This document shows, piece after piece, positions 1 through 9,219 of a DNA stretch of 38,758 nucleotides. The notes under the pieces were generated by a model. That model saw nothing but the letters and a program-made list of their open reading frames with translations, was not told the DNA's origin and did not search any database. This stretch comes from JBDTOX01 sp039933015. GTDB lineage: Bacteria > Pseudomonadota > Gammaproteobacteria > Burkholderiales > Methylophilaceae. Position 1 is the first letter of the stretch. The number at the start of each line of letters is the position of its first letter. The translations under genes and the position numbers were made by a program. The stretch lies in NCBI GenBank assembly GCA_039933015.1, contig JBDTOX010000173.1:1-38758 (forward strand), in the 5' to 3' direction.

Positions 1-589
1 CTAGCGCACTGGCGACTTCAGCGATATTCAGGCTGCCGGTAACGCCATAGAGCATGGACATGCCATACAGCAACATGCCGGAAGCCAGCGCGCCCAGCAC
101 AAAGTATTTCATGGCGGCCTCGGTCGCACGCGGATTGTCTCGGTCCAGCGCAACCAGTGTGTAGAGGCAGAGCGATAACAGTTCCAGACCCATATAGAGT
201 GTGAGGAAATGCTGGCCTGAAACCATGATCATCATGCCCACCATGGCAAACAGCACAAGTGCATAGAACTCGCCACGATACATGCCGCGCAAGCTAATAT
301 AGCTTCGGCTGTAGGCCAGCAGCATGGAGGTCGCCAGATAGATCATTAACTTGAGCACATCGGATAGCGCATCATCCACAAACATGCCGCTGAAGAAATA
401 CCCGACAGACGGGTTGTGCGTGGACACGGTAATGAAGGCAGCGCCGAGCAGGGTTATCTGCGCGAAGATATAGATCAGGAAGCGATTACTTGGCTTGAGG
501 AATAAATCCAGCAACAGAATAAACATCGCCATAGTAAGCACGAGCATTTCGGGCAACGCGGCGATGAGGTCGTATTGTATGGCATTCAT
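1..589 (-). CDS. nuoN: NADH-quinone oxidoreductase subunit N (3' end outside window)
   Basis: Only the first 196 codons are present; the gene continues beyond position 1. It starts with ATG at 589 and reads MNAIQYDLIAALPEMLVLTM, then a series of hydrophobic helices as expected for the Mrp-antiporter-like membrane subunit NuoN, one of the proton-pumping subunits of complex I in the inner membrane. A good ribosome binding site (AAGG, 7 bases upstream) sits inside the tail of the preceding 50-codon open frame, whose TGA overlaps the nuoN ATG (ATGA). Being last in the nuo series and downstream of nuoM supports the call. The identity is firm; the C-terminus cannot be judged. Confidence 0.95.
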   Translation of the reverse strand, partial: MNAIQYDLIAALPEMLVLTMAMFILLLDLFLKPSNRFLIYIFAQITLLGAAFITVSTHNPSVGYFFSGMFVDDALSDVLKLMIYLATSMLLAYSRSYISLRGMYRGEFYALVLFAMVGMMIMVSGQHFLTLYMGLELLSLCLYTLVALDRDNPRATEAAMKYFVLGALASGMLLYGMSMLYGVTGSLNIAEVASAL

Positions 590-738
590 CTGGAAACCTT
601 TATAAGTCCATTTTCATGGGCAAATCGCTGCCTTGCGCGCTCGCTCATTTCTCGTCCAACCAATTGATATGCCTTCGTCATTCGCTGCGCGATCCCTTGT
701 GCTTCATCCCGTAAACCTATATTTCTAAAGATTCCCAT
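586..738 (-). CDS. Candidate 50-residue small protein between nuoM and nuoN
   Basis: An uninterrupted ATG-to-TGA frame of 50 codons fills the nuoM-nuoN gap. The ATG (738) lies three bases after the nuoM TAA, and the TGA overlaps the nuoN start in an ATGA arrangement, so translation could be coupled on both sides. The product begins MGIFRNIGLRDEAQGIAQRM, is rich in Arg, Glu, Gln and Ala, has no membrane helix or Cys, and looks like an amphipathic, basic helical peptide ending LIKVSR. A weak purine run (AGGG or AAGG) precedes the start. I do not recognise the family. The frame could be fortuitous, but the fit between two operon genes makes a real small protein plausible; a role with complex I would be inference from location only. 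Confidence 0.5.
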   Translation of the reverse strand: MGIFRNIGLRDEAQGIAQRMTKAYQLVGREMSERARQRFAHENGLIKVSR

Positions 739-741
739 GCC

Positions 742-2232
742 TTATATCCCTAGCGGCAGTTTGCTCTGTGCCAAATGCGACAACAACTGGCTGACAGTGG
801 CATGCGTCATTTCAGTAATTGGATGTGGGTAAAGGCCAAAGCCCAAGACCATCAGAGCCAGCATAGCCAGTATGAAAAATTCACGCTTGTTGATGTCCTG
901 CAACTCAGCTACGTGCTTGTTAGCGACTGCACCGTAAAGCACACGCTTTATCATCCACAAGGTATAAGCAGCACCAAGAATCAGGATGGTAGCTGCGAGG
1001 AAAGCAAACCAGAAGTTTTCCTGCAACGCGCCCAGTATCACCAGAAACTCGCCGACAAAGCCGGAAGTACCTGGCAATCCGACATTGGCCATGGCGAACA
1101 GTACCGCAAATGCGGCAAACGTTGGCATGGTGTTCACTACACCACCGTAATCGGCTATTTGGCGTGAGTGCATGCGGTCATACAGCACGCCGACACAGAG
1201 GAACATTGCACCGGAAATAAAACCGTGAGAGATCATCTGCACAATCGCACCCTCCATGCCGAGTGGGTTGAAAATGAAGAAGCCCAAGGTGACGAAACCC
1301 ATGTGCGCGATGGATGAATAGGCAATTAGCTTCTTCATGTCCTTTTGCGCCAAAGCAACAAATGCAATGTAAACCACGGCAATCAGGGATAGCGTAATCA
1401 TGAAACCGGACAGATAGTTTGCCGCATCTGGCGCGATAGGCATGGCATAGCGCAGAAAGCCATAGGCGCCAAGTTTAAGCATGATGGCTGCCAATACCAC
1501 GGAACCGCCGGTAGGAGCTTCAACGTGGGCATCCGGCAACCAGGTGTGCACTGGCCACATGGGGATTTTCACGGCAAAGGCCATAAAGAACGCGAGGAAA
1601 ATCAGTATCTGCGCATTAAGTGGCAGCGGCAGTTGATAGTAATCAACAATCTCGAAACTATTGCTCTGATAATACAGATAGATGAAAGCTACCAGCATCA
1701 GTAACGAGCCAATCAGAGTATAGAGGAAAAACTTGATGGTGGCGTAAACGCGATTAGGCCCACCCCAGATGCCAATAACGAGGAACATGGGAATCAGCAT
1801 GGACTCCCAGAATACATAAAAGAGTATGGAGTCGAGTGCGCTGAACACACCTATCATGAGGCCGGACATAATCAGGAAAGCGGCCATATATTGCGCGACG
1901 CGCTTCTGGATAACCTCCCAGGCGGCAATAACTACAATAAACGTCGTGAAACTGGTCAGCAAGATCAACGGCACAGCGATGCCATCCACACCGAGGTGGT
2001 AATTGATATTGAAACTCGGAATCCAGTGGAAACCTTCCTGGAACTGGAAACCACCGTCGCTAAAATTGAAGCGTGTATATAGCGGCAGCGTGACGAGGAA
2101 TCCGGCAAGACTTCCTGCCAGCGCCAGCCAACGAGCGAGGCGAGCATTTTTATCGTCACCGGTAAAAAGTACCAGAATGCCCGCCAGTACGGGCACCCAG
2201 ATGGAAAGACTGAGTATGGGTAAATCGGCCAT
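742..2232 (-). CDS. nuoM: NADH-quinone oxidoreductase subunit M
   Basis: The 496-residue polytopic membrane protein matches the usual NuoM length. It is one of three antiporter-like subunits that translocate protons in complex I. Diagnostic stretches include FWESMLIPMFLVIGIWGG (with the key glutamate of helix 5), the PVHTWLPDAHVEAPTGGSV segment, and KKLIAYSSIAHMGFV, with lysines and histidines on the proton path. The start MADLPILSLSIW lies five bases after the nuoL stop. The ribosome binding site is weak, which suggests coupling to nuoL. The TAA stop is three bases before the small 50-codon frame that precedes nuoN. Confidence 0.97.
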   Translation of the reverse strand: MADLPILSLSIWVPVLAGILVLFTGDDKNARLARWLALAGSLAGFLVTLPLYTRFNFSDGGFQFQEGFHWIPSFNINYHLGVDGIAVPLILLTSFTTFIVVIAAWEVIQKRVAQYMAAFLIMSGLMIGVFSALDSILFYVFWESMLIPMFLVIGIWGGPNRVYATIKFFLYTLIGSLLMLVAFIYLYYQSNSFEIVDYYQLPLPLNAQILIFLAFFMAFAVKIPMWPVHTWLPDAHVEAPTGGSVVLAAIMLKLGAYGFLRYAMPIAPDAANYLSGFMITLSLIAVVYIAFVALAQKDMKKLIAYSSIAHMGFVTLGFFIFNPLGMEGAIVQMISHGFISGAMFLCVGVLYDRMHSRQIADYGGVVNTMPTFAAFAVLFAMANVGLPGTSGFVGEFLVILGALQENFWFAFLAATILILGAAYTLWMIKRVLYGAVANKHVAELQDINKREFFILAMLALMVLGFGLYPHPITEMTHATVSQLLSHLAQSKLPLGI

Positions 2233-2237
2233 TTTTA

Positions 2238-4265
2238 TTATATCTTCATGAAGAAGGTTAGCATCAGGAACGCGCCGATAATCATGGCGAACGCATAGTG
2301 ATAAATCAGGCCTGATTGCAGGTGGCGGATAATGCCGGAAATGCGGCCTATGAGCCTGGCGGTGCCATTAACGAAAAAGCCATCAATTATTTTTACATCA
2401 CCTATCTGCCAGAACTTGTCACCAATCAGGCGCGAGCCAGCAGCAAAGAATTTATCGTTAAAGCTATCGAAGCCGTACTTGTTGTCCATGATGTTGTAGA
2501 TGACAATAAAACGTGACTTGATAGCCGCAGGAATGTCCGGCCGTTTCATATAGAAAAACCACGACAAACCCACACCGGCAGCAGCTAGCAGGAATGGCGC
2601 GCTAGTCAATGCATGTAACGTCATGGCAAATGCACCGTGGAAATCCTCAGTCAGTTCATGCATTACCGGATGCGCAGCGCTATCCACATAAATCGCGCCC
2701 TGGAAGAAATCGCCGAACAACATGGGGCCAATCGCGATATAGCCGATGATGGCGGAAGGAATCGCCAACGCAATCAAGGGCAGCGTTACAACCCAGGGCG
2801 ATTCATGTGGTTTCTGTCCCGGGGCCAGGCCGTGATGGTGATCGCTCGCCGGCTCCTCGTCATCATGGTCGGCGTGGTGCGCGATGTGCTTATCATGGCC
2901 GAAACGCTCCTTGCCGTGGAATACCAGGAAGTACATACGGAAGGAATAGAGTGCGGTGACAAACACGCCTGCCAGTACGGCCAGGTAAGCAAAACCGCTA
3001 CCCGGAATATGCGACAGCTTGACCGCCTCAATGATGGAATCCTTGGAATAGAAACCGGAGAAAAACGGTGTACCTATCAGTGCCAGCGAGCCTATCAGCG
3101 AGGTGATCCAGGTAATAGGCATGTACTTTCGCAGCCCCCCCATATTGCGGATGTCCTGATCATGGTGCATGCCCATGATTACTGAGCCGGCACCCAGGAA
3201 CAACAATGCCTTGAAGAAGGCATGCGTCATCAGGTGAAAAATTGCGACCGAATAAGCAGATGCGCCCAGCGCAACTGTCATATATCCAAGCTGGGAGAGC
3301 GTGGAGTAAGCCACCACGCGCTTGATGTCATTCTGGATAATACCGAGAAAGCCCATGAATAACGCAGTAATCGCGCCGATCACCATCACTGTGGAAAGCG
3401 CAGTAGTCGACAACTCGAACAGCGGCGACATACGCGCCACCATAAAGATACCGGCCGTCACCATAGTCGCGGCGTGGATCAACGCGGAAATCGGCGTCGG
3501 GCCTTCCATCGAATCTGGCAGCCAGACATGCAGTGGCACTTGCGCGGATTTACCCATGGCGCCTATGAACAGCAGGATGCAAATCACCGTCATTAGCGAC
3601 CAGTCATACCCAGGAATCAACTGGATGGAGGTATCGGCAAATTGCGGAGCCACGGAAAATACTGCCTGATAATCAAGGCTGCCCAGGTAATACAACACCA
3701 TGCCTATACCCAACAGAAAGCCGAAGTCGCCCACGCGATTCACTAGGAATGCCTTGAGATTGGCGTAGATAGCGGTTGGGCGCGTATACCAGAAGCCAAT
3801 CAGCAGATACGACACCAGTCCTACTGCCTCCCAGCCGAAGAATAGCTGCATGAAGTTGTTGGCCATCACCAGCATCAGCATGGAGAAGGTAAACAGCGAT
3901 ATATAGCTGAAGAAGCGGCTGTAGCCAGGATCTTCCTGCATATAGCCTATGGTGTAGATATGCACCATAAGCGAAACAAAAGTCACTACGACTATCATTA
4001 CCGCAGTCAGCTTATCGATTAGAAATCCCACTTCAAAACTGGTGCCGCCGCTGGTAAGCCAGGTGTAAACCGTGCCGTTAAAAACTTGGCCATGCAAAAC
4101 GTCGGCAAATACGTAGAACGACAATGCACAGGATGCCGCCACGCCGGCAATAGTCAGCCAATGAGCGCTGGCGCGTGGCAGCATGCGGCCAAACAGGCCA
4201 ACGATCACGGCTGCCAGCAATGGCAACAACGGGATCAGCAGGTAGATTTTTTGCATCGCGGTCAT
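2238..4265 (-). CDS. nuoL: NADH-quinone oxidoreductase subunit L
   Basis: The protein has 675 residues and many transmembrane helices, and is the distal antiporter-like subunit of complex I with the long lateral helix near its C-terminus. Recognisable motifs are FFGWEAVGLVSYLLIGFW, GKSAQVPLHVWLPDSMEGPT and KRVVAYSTLSQLGYM. A loop around residues 455-485 is unusually His/Asp-rich (HHADHDDEEPASDHHHGLAP); similar His-rich loops are common in betaproteobacterial NuoL, so I do not read it as a special metal site. The start MTAMQKIYLL follows nuoK by ten bases; the fourth codon is an alternative ATG. AAGGGG at the end of nuoK is the nearest ribosome-binding sequence. Confidence 0.97.
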   Translation of the reverse strand: MTAMQKIYLLIPLLPLLAAVIVGLFGRMLPRASAHWLTIAGVAASCALSFYVFADVLHGQVFNGTVYTWLTSGGTSFEVGFLIDKLTAVMIVVVTFVSLMVHIYTIGYMQEDPGYSRFFSYISLFTFSMLMLVMANNFMQLFFGWEAVGLVSYLLIGFWYTRPTAIYANLKAFLVNRVGDFGFLLGIGMVLYYLGSLDYQAVFSVAPQFADTSIQLIPGYDWSLMTVICILLFIGAMGKSAQVPLHVWLPDSMEGPTPISALIHAATMVTAGIFMVARMSPLFELSTTALSTVMVIGAITALFMGFLGIIQNDIKRVVAYSTLSQLGYMTVALGASAYSVAIFHLMTHAFFKALLFLGAGSVIMGMHHDQDIRNMGGLRKYMPITWITSLIGSLALIGTPFFSGFYSKDSIIEAVKLSHIPGSGFAYLAVLAGVFVTALYSFRMYFLVFHGKERFGHDKHIAHHADHDDEEPASDHHHGLAPGQKPHESPWVVTLPLIALAIPSAIIGYIAIGPMLFGDFFQGAIYVDSAAHPVMHELTEDFHGAFAMTLHALTSAPFLLAAAGVGLSWFFYMKRPDIPAAIKSRFIVIYNIMDNKYGFDSFNDKFFAAGSRLIGDKFWQIGDVKIIDGFFVNGTARLIGRISGIIRHLQSGLIYHYAFAMIIGAFLMLTFFMKI

Positions 4266-4275
4266 GTTATTGTTT

Positions 4276-4581
4276 TTACCCCTTGAGACTATCTAAATCA
4301 TCAACATTAATTGTCTTCAACTTTCTGAACAGGACAACCAAGATCGCCAAACCAATCGCTGACTCAGCAGCGGCCACGGTCAAAATGAAAAACACAAAAA
4401 TCTGGCCAGCGGTATCGTTGAGATAATGTGAGAAGGCAATAAAATTAAGATTTACCGCAAGCAGCATGAGCTCAATCGCCATCAGCAGGATAATGACGTT
4501 CTTGCGGTTGAGGAAAATGCCAACCACGCTGATCGCAAATAGCAGCGAACCCAAAACCAAGTAATGTGACAGGCTTACCAT
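4276..4581 (-). CDS. nuoK: NADH-quinone oxidoreductase subunit K
   Basis: This 101-residue protein with three membrane helices is typical of NuoK (homologue of MnhC/MrpC and mitochondrial ND4L). Two conserved membrane glutamates lie in the segments LLMAIELMLLAVNLNFIAF and LTVAAAESAIGLAILV and form part of the proton channel between NuoJ and NuoN. It starts with ATG at 4581, sharing one base with the nuoJ stop (TGATG), so it is translationally coupled to nuoJ. Size, position and motifs agree. Confidence 0.97.
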   Translation of the reverse strand: MVSLSHYLVLGSLLFAISVVGIFLNRKNVIILLMAIELMLLAVNLNFIAFSHYLNDTAGQIFVFFILTVAAAESAIGLAILVVLFRKLKTINVDDLDSLKG

Positions 4582-5228
4582 CAGGCTTTTTCCTTTCCAT
4601 CAGTATGCTCAGCTTTATTTTCCGGCAGTTCCGTTTCCGATTTCATGCTAACAATACGAATGCGATCCGCGCGCTTGACTTTGACTTGGTCAGCCGGATC
4701 GATATATTTAGAGTCTTTGCGTTCACGCAAGGTGAGCACGATTGCAGCAATAATGGCGACCAGCAGCACCACTGATGCCAGCTCAAATGGCAGCAGATAA
4801 TCGGTATAGAGCTGACGACCGAGTTCGGCCGTATTACTGTAGCCCGCCGGATGCGGCGCCGGCGTTGAGACGCGCTCAATACCAAAATGCTTGCCACCCA
4901 GCACTATCACCATTTCGGCTGCCATCAACACACCTATGAAGCCGGCCATCGGCAGGTAAGCCCAGAATCCTTCGCGTAGTTTGTCCAGATTAATGTCCAG
5001 CATCATGACCACAAACAGGAACAAGACCATGACCGCGCCTACGTAGACCAACACCAAGGCAATAGCCAGGAACTCGGCCTCCAGCAAAAGCCAGATACCC
5101 GCTGCGGTAAAGAAGGCCAGCACCAGAAAAAGCGCGGCATGCACCGGGTTGCGTGCGGTAATCACGCGCAGGCCGGCGAATAGCAGTATCACTGCGAGGA
5201 AATAGAATACGTAATCTTGAAATATCAT
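4581..5228 (-). CDS. nuoJ: NADH-quinone oxidoreductase subunit J
   Basis: The 215-residue membrane protein has five predicted helices and the NuoJ signature around ARNPVHAALFLVLAFF, followed by LEAEFLAIALVLVYVGAVMV, which includes the pi-bulge helix region that links quinone chemistry to proton pumping. The C-terminal ~50 residues (RERKDSKYIDPADQVKVKRA and after) are hydrophilic and charged, as in other betaproteobacterial NuoJ. It starts 59 bases after nuoI, the widest gap in this half of the operon, and runs into nuoK with a one-base overlap. Confidence 0.96.
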   Translation of the reverse strand: MIFQDYVFYFLAVILLFAGLRVITARNPVHAALFLVLAFFTAAGIWLLLEAEFLAIALVLVYVGAVMVLFLFVVMMLDINLDKLREGFWAYLPMAGFIGVLMAAEMVIVLGGKHFGIERVSTPAPHPAGYSNTAELGRQLYTDYLLPFELASVVLLVAIIAAIVLTLRERKDSKYIDPADQVKVKRADRIRIVSMKSETELPENKAEHTDGKEKA

Positions 5229-5287
5229 TCTCTAGTTCTTGTTATTCTGGTTAGTGGTATTTGGCATGACCATCCTATACTTTGCAT

Positions 5288-5779
5288 CTATCTATATTTC
5301 GCATCTGCGGCACGGTCAGCAGCTATCTGGTCTTCATATTTATCGCCTACGGCCAGCAGCATTTCCTTGGTGTATACCAGGTCTCCGCGCTTTTCACCGT
5401 GGTAATCAAAAATGCGGGTCTCTACAATCGAATCGACCGGGCAAGATTCCTCGCACATGCCGCAGAATATGCATTTAGTTAGGTCGATGTCATAGCGCGT
5501 TGTGCGGCGCGTACCGTCGTCGCGCTGCTCGGATTCAATAGTGATAGCCAGCGCCGGACATACTGCCTCGCACAGCTTGCAGGCTATGCAACGTTCTTCG
5601 CCGTTGGGGTAGCGGCGTAAGGCATGCAGGCCACGGAAGCGCGGCGACATCGGCGTGCACTCTTCTGGATACTGAATAGTAATCTTGCGCGCGAACAAAT
5701 AGCGCCCGGTAAGCCACATGCCTTTGAGCAATTCCACCAGCATCAGGCTGGAAAACAGGGTTTTAATTTGATTAAACAT
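5288..5779 (-). CDS. nuoI: NADH-quinone oxidoreductase subunit I, 2x[4Fe-4S] ferredoxin-like
   Basis: NuoI carries iron-sulfur clusters N6a and N6b, which pass electrons towards NuoB/N2 in the peripheral arm. Two ferredoxin motifs are visible: CIACKLCEAVCP and CIFCGMCEESCP. The open frame extends to 5830, but the ATG at 5779 (MFNQIKTLFSSLML) is chosen because it gives 163 residues, the usual length, has AAGGG seven bases upstream, and avoids overlapping nuoH. The N-terminal amphipathic helix (TLFSSLMLVELLKGMWLTGR) anchors the subunit on the membrane arm. It begins ten bases after nuoH. Confidence 0.96.
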   Translation of the reverse strand: MFNQIKTLFSSLMLVELLKGMWLTGRYLFARKITIQYPEECTPMSPRFRGLHALRRYPNGEERCIACKLCEAVCPALAITIESEQRDDGTRRTTRYDIDLTKCIFCGMCEESCPVDSIVETRIFDYHGEKRGDLVYTKEMLLAVGDKYEDQIAADRAADAKYR

Positions 5780-5789
5780 ATTCAAACCC

Positions 5790-6809
5790 TTAATGGAATA
5801 GATAAGCAAAAGGTGTTTGCATAAAAGCACCGATAACCACTATCCACACCAGCGTAATCGGGATAAATACCTTCCACCCCAAACGCATGATTTGGTCATA
5901 TCGATAGCGCGGGAAGGTAGCGCGGAACCACAGGAAGAAAAACAGCATGAACGCCACTTTGATAAGCAGCCACGGGAAACCATCCGGCAGGAACGGCACC
6001 GGTGATAGCCAACCGCCCAGGAACATGAGCACGGCCAGCATAGACACTAATATCATGTTGGCATATTCAGCGAGAAAGAACACCGCAAAAGCCATGCCGG
6101 AATACTCTACGTGAAAACCGGCAACGATTTCTGATTCGCCTTCAGCCACATCGAACGGAGCACGGTTAGTTTCGGCTACTGCGCTAATGAAATAAACCAC
6201 AAATAATGGGAATAGCGGCAACCAGTACCATTGCCAGAAGCCACCGGACTGGGCCAGCACAATTTTGCCGAGGTTAAGGCTATTGGCGCACATGAGCACG
6301 CCCACCAGCGCGAAGCCCATAGCGATTTCATAGGAAACAATCTGCGCGGCGGAGCGCATCGCGCCCAGGAAAGCATATTTGGAATTGGATGCCCAACCCG
6401 CAACAATCACGCCGTAGACTCCGACCGAGGTCATGGCCAGAATATAAAGCAGACCCGCATCGATATCCGCCAGGATAAGGTTAAGGTCGAACGGTACTAC
6501 TGCCCAGGCAGCAAATGCCGGAGCAATTACCAGCACTGGAGCGAATAGGAATAAGGTCTTGCTGGAAGCCGCCGGGATGATGATTTCTTTCATAAACAGC
6601 TTGAGACCATCAGCGATCGGCTGCAGCAGCCCAAAATAGCCAACGCGGTTAGGGCCTATGCGCACCTGCATGAAGCCAATCACCTTGCGTTCTGCCAGTG
6701 TCAGGTAGGCAACCGCACCCATCAGCGGCAGCACAATGGCGACAATTTTAGCCAGCGTCCAGACTACCGGCCAGGTGGGTCCAAAAAAGTTCTGGATCGC
6801 CATCATCAT
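5790..6809 (-). CDS. nuoH: NADH-quinone oxidoreductase subunit H
   Basis: NuoH forms much of the quinone-binding chamber at the junction of the membrane and peripheral arms. The 339-residue product has about eight helices and the signatures LTLAERKVIGFMQVRIGPNR and AETNRAPFDVAEGESEIVAG. The open frame extends upstream to 6938 inside nuoG, but that part is a shadow. I take the ATG at 6809, which overlaps the nuoG TGA (ATGA) and has AAGGAG five bases upstream; the adjacent ATGs at 6806 and 6803 are alternatives that change only one or two residues. Confidence 0.96.
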   Translation of the reverse strand: MMMAIQNFFGPTWPVVWTLAKIVAIVLPLMGAVAYLTLAERKVIGFMQVRIGPNRVGYFGLLQPIADGLKLFMKEIIIPAASSKTLFLFAPVLVIAPAFAAWAVVPFDLNLILADIDAGLLYILAMTSVGVYGVIVAGWASNSKYAFLGAMRSAAQIVSYEIAMGFALVGVLMCANSLNLGKIVLAQSGGFWQWYWLPLFPLFVVYFISAVAETNRAPFDVAEGESEIVAGFHVEYSGMAFAVFFLAEYANMILVSMLAVLMFLGGWLSPVPFLPDGFPWLLIKVAFMLFFFLWFRATFPRYRYDQIMRLGWKVFIPITLVWIVVIGAFMQTPFAYLFH

Positions 6810-9217
6810 GTGCGCTCCTTCACACTTGCCGCCGTGGCTTTTTCTACTACAATATCGCCCATCAGATCGCCCAGTTCCAGCGTTGCAGCACTTGCTCCGG
6901 CAATCCGAACCACACCTAAAGGCAGCCTGGTATCGCATTTGGCTTTCAGTCTTGCGCTACCAGCGCCCTGCTGGACAATGACCTCATCGCCATCTTGCAA
7001 ACCCAGTTTGGTAAGCTGTTCGGCGCTCATGCCGGCAACGGCCTGGGCTGTATATTTGGTTTTTTGCAGCGGGGGCGAACGGCGCACAATGCTGTCTGAT
7101 TGATACAGCGGCACTTCACCCACACGCTGTAACACATCAGTCTTAACCTTGACCTGGATATCAATCAATTCGCGCAAGTTGTTGTTGAGGCGATTCCACA
7201 CAACTGTCGAAGGCTTTTCACCGCCGAAGATTTCTTCTTTCACCTGCTCGCTACTATCAAAATCGAACCCTTCCAGGCTCAGCAGATTGCCTATCACGCG
7301 CAGCACCTTCCAGGCGGGACGGGTTTCACCGAGCGGCTTAACTGCAGCAGCGAAACTTTGCACGCGGCCCTCCATACTCATGAAGGTCCCCGAGGTCTCG
7401 GTGAACGGCGCAATCGGCAACAACACAGTTGCGTCACGCAATGCCTCCGACCTGTACGCAGTCAGCGCAATCACACATTCTGCCTGTTTCATGGCGTGTG
7501 CCGCCATTGCCGCATTGTGGCAATCCAGCTCGGGCTCTACATTCACCAGCAGATAAGCCTTACGCGGTGATTCCAGCATCGTGCGAGCATTCAGCGCTCC
7601 GTGCTCAGGTAACACTCGGGCTAAATCCAGCCCAACGCGGTTGGCTGCTTCGGATAGCACGCCGAAAGTCGCGCCGCACAAGGAGGAGATAGCCTCGGCA
7701 AGACTGTATAGCTCTGCATAGTGCGGGTGATGCTGCGCAATATTGCCAAGAAAAATACCTACGCGCGGGCTAACCAGATCGTAATCCTTACCCAACCCAG
7801 CCAGACTGCGCGCCATAGCCTGCGTGTTATCGCAGACCTTTACGCCTTCCAGCAACTGATTAAGCGAAGGCGGCAAGCATAAGGAAAGACGCTGCAATCC
7901 GGACATGGCTTTGAGAATTTGGGACAGCACATTGACCATGTCATTCGGCGTACAAATCGCCTTGTGAGTGACCCGCATGAGCGGGTCATCATCCAGCGGA
8001 TTGACCAGCGATAACTCGGCACCATCAGCCACAGCTTTGCGAATACGCTGGCTGAGTAGCGGATGTTCATTGCGCAGATTGCTGCCAATCACCAGGATGC
8101 GATCCATTTCCTGCAAATCGGGGATATTGCAGCCCATCCACGGCGTACCCTGGAAATGGCCATCCAGGCGGAAATCACTGCGGCGCAGACGGTGATCAAT
8201 ATTGCCACATTTCAGCCCACGCGCAAGCTTCTTGGCGAGATAGCCTTCTTCCATGGTGCTGTTGGGCGATACCAGCACGCCTATTTGTGCGCCACCATCT
8301 TGTTGCGAGATTTCTTTAATATGCCCGGCAGCGAATTCCAGCGCTGTTTTCCAATCTGTCTCATGCCAGCCGCCATGATGTTTGATCATAGGAACGGTCA
8401 GGCGGTCAGGACTATTGAGGCCTTCATAGGAGAAACGGTCGCGATCCGACAGCCAGCACTCGTTGATGGTTTCCTTCTCGCGCGGTAGTACGCGCAGCAC
8501 ACGGCTATCCTTAATCTGTACTTCAATATGCGAACCGAGAGCGTCATGTGGCGCTATCGTAGGTCTGCGCGTCAGTTCCCAGTTACGCGCTTTGTAGCGA
8601 AACGGCTTGCTGGTTAGGGCGCCCACCGGGCACAAGTCAATAATGTTACCGGATAGTTCGGAGTCCACACTCTTATCCACATAAGCCGTAATTTCCGCAT
8701 TCTCGCCGCGGCCAATCAAGCCCAGCTCCATCATGCCGCCGATTTCCTTGAGAAAGCGCACACAGCGCGTGCAATGGATGCAACGCGTCATATCGGTAGC
8801 AATCAGCGGGCCGATATTCTTGTTCAGTACCACGCGCTTTTCTTCAGTGTAACGCGAACCGCTGGAACCATAGGCCACGGCCAGATCCTGCAAATCGCAC
8901 TCGCCGCCTTGGTCGCAAATCGGGCAATCCAGCGGGTGGTTAATCAGCAGAAATTCCATGACGCCCTGCTGTGCCTCGACAGCAGCCTTGGAGCGCGTAA
9001 AAATCTTCATGCCGTCCGCCACCGGCGTAGCACAGGCCGGCAGCGGCTTGTTGAATTTCTCTACCTGTACCAGGCACATGCGGCAGTTGGCCGCAACTGA
9101 TAGTTTCTTGTGATAGCAAAAACGCGGGATAGCAATACCGAGCTTGTCGGCTGCATCGATGATCGTGGTGCCGTGGTCGACCTCGACCGCGATGCCGTCA
9201 ATTTCTACGTTCAACAT
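6806..9217 (-). CDS. nuoG: NADH-quinone oxidoreductase subunit G, iron-sulfur electron conduit
   Basis: The large 803-residue subunit of the NADH-oxidising arm. The N-terminus is a [2Fe-2S] ferredoxin domain (RFCYHKKLSVAANCRMCLV, then CATPVADG). It is followed by the His/Cys cluster region (LLINHPLDCPICDQGGECDL) and a [4Fe-4S] ferredoxin-like motif (RCIHCTRCVRF with CPVGAL). The rest is a molybdopterin-oxidoreductase-like fold without evident cofactor role, as in other NuoG. It starts two bases after the nuoF stop and its own stop overlaps the nuoH start. Length and motifs are normal for Betaproteobacteria. Confidence 0.97.
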   Translation of the reverse strand: MLNVEIDGIAVEVDHGTTIIDAADKLGIAIPRFCYHKKLSVAANCRMCLVQVEKFNKPLPACATPVADGMKIFTRSKAAVEAQQGVMEFLLINHPLDCPICDQGGECDLQDLAVAYGSSGSRYTEEKRVVLNKNIGPLIATDMTRCIHCTRCVRFLKEIGGMMELGLIGRGENAEITAYVDKSVDSELSGNIIDLCPVGALTSKPFRYKARNWELTRRPTIAPHDALGSHIEVQIKDSRVLRVLPREKETINECWLSDRDRFSYEGLNSPDRLTVPMIKHHGGWHETDWKTALEFAAGHIKEISQQDGGAQIGVLVSPNSTMEEGYLAKKLARGLKCGNIDHRLRRSDFRLDGHFQGTPWMGCNIPDLQEMDRILVIGSNLRNEHPLLSQRIRKAVADGAELSLVNPLDDDPLMRVTHKAICTPNDMVNVLSQILKAMSGLQRLSLCLPPSLNQLLEGVKVCDNTQAMARSLAGLGKDYDLVSPRVGIFLGNIAQHHPHYAELYSLAEAISSLCGATFGVLSEAANRVGLDLARVLPEHGALNARTMLESPRKAYLLVNVEPELDCHNAAMAAHAMKQAECVIALTAYRSEALRDATVLLPIAPFTETSGTFMSMEGRVQSFAAAVKPLGETRPAWKVLRVIGNLLSLEGFDFDSSEQVKEEIFGGEKPSTVVWNRLNNNLRELIDIQVKVKTDVLQRVGEVPLYQSDSIVRRSPPLQKTKYTAQAVAGMSAEQLTKLGLQDGDEVIVQQGAGSARLKAKCDTRLPLGVVRIAGASAATLELGDLMGDIVVEKATAASVKERT

Positions 9218-9219
9218 AT

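Noticed and set aside
2800..2890. His/Asp-rich loop of NuoL considered as a special metal-binding insert
   Set aside because: Similar His-rich loops occur commonly in betaproteobacterial NuoL, so it is not distinctive.
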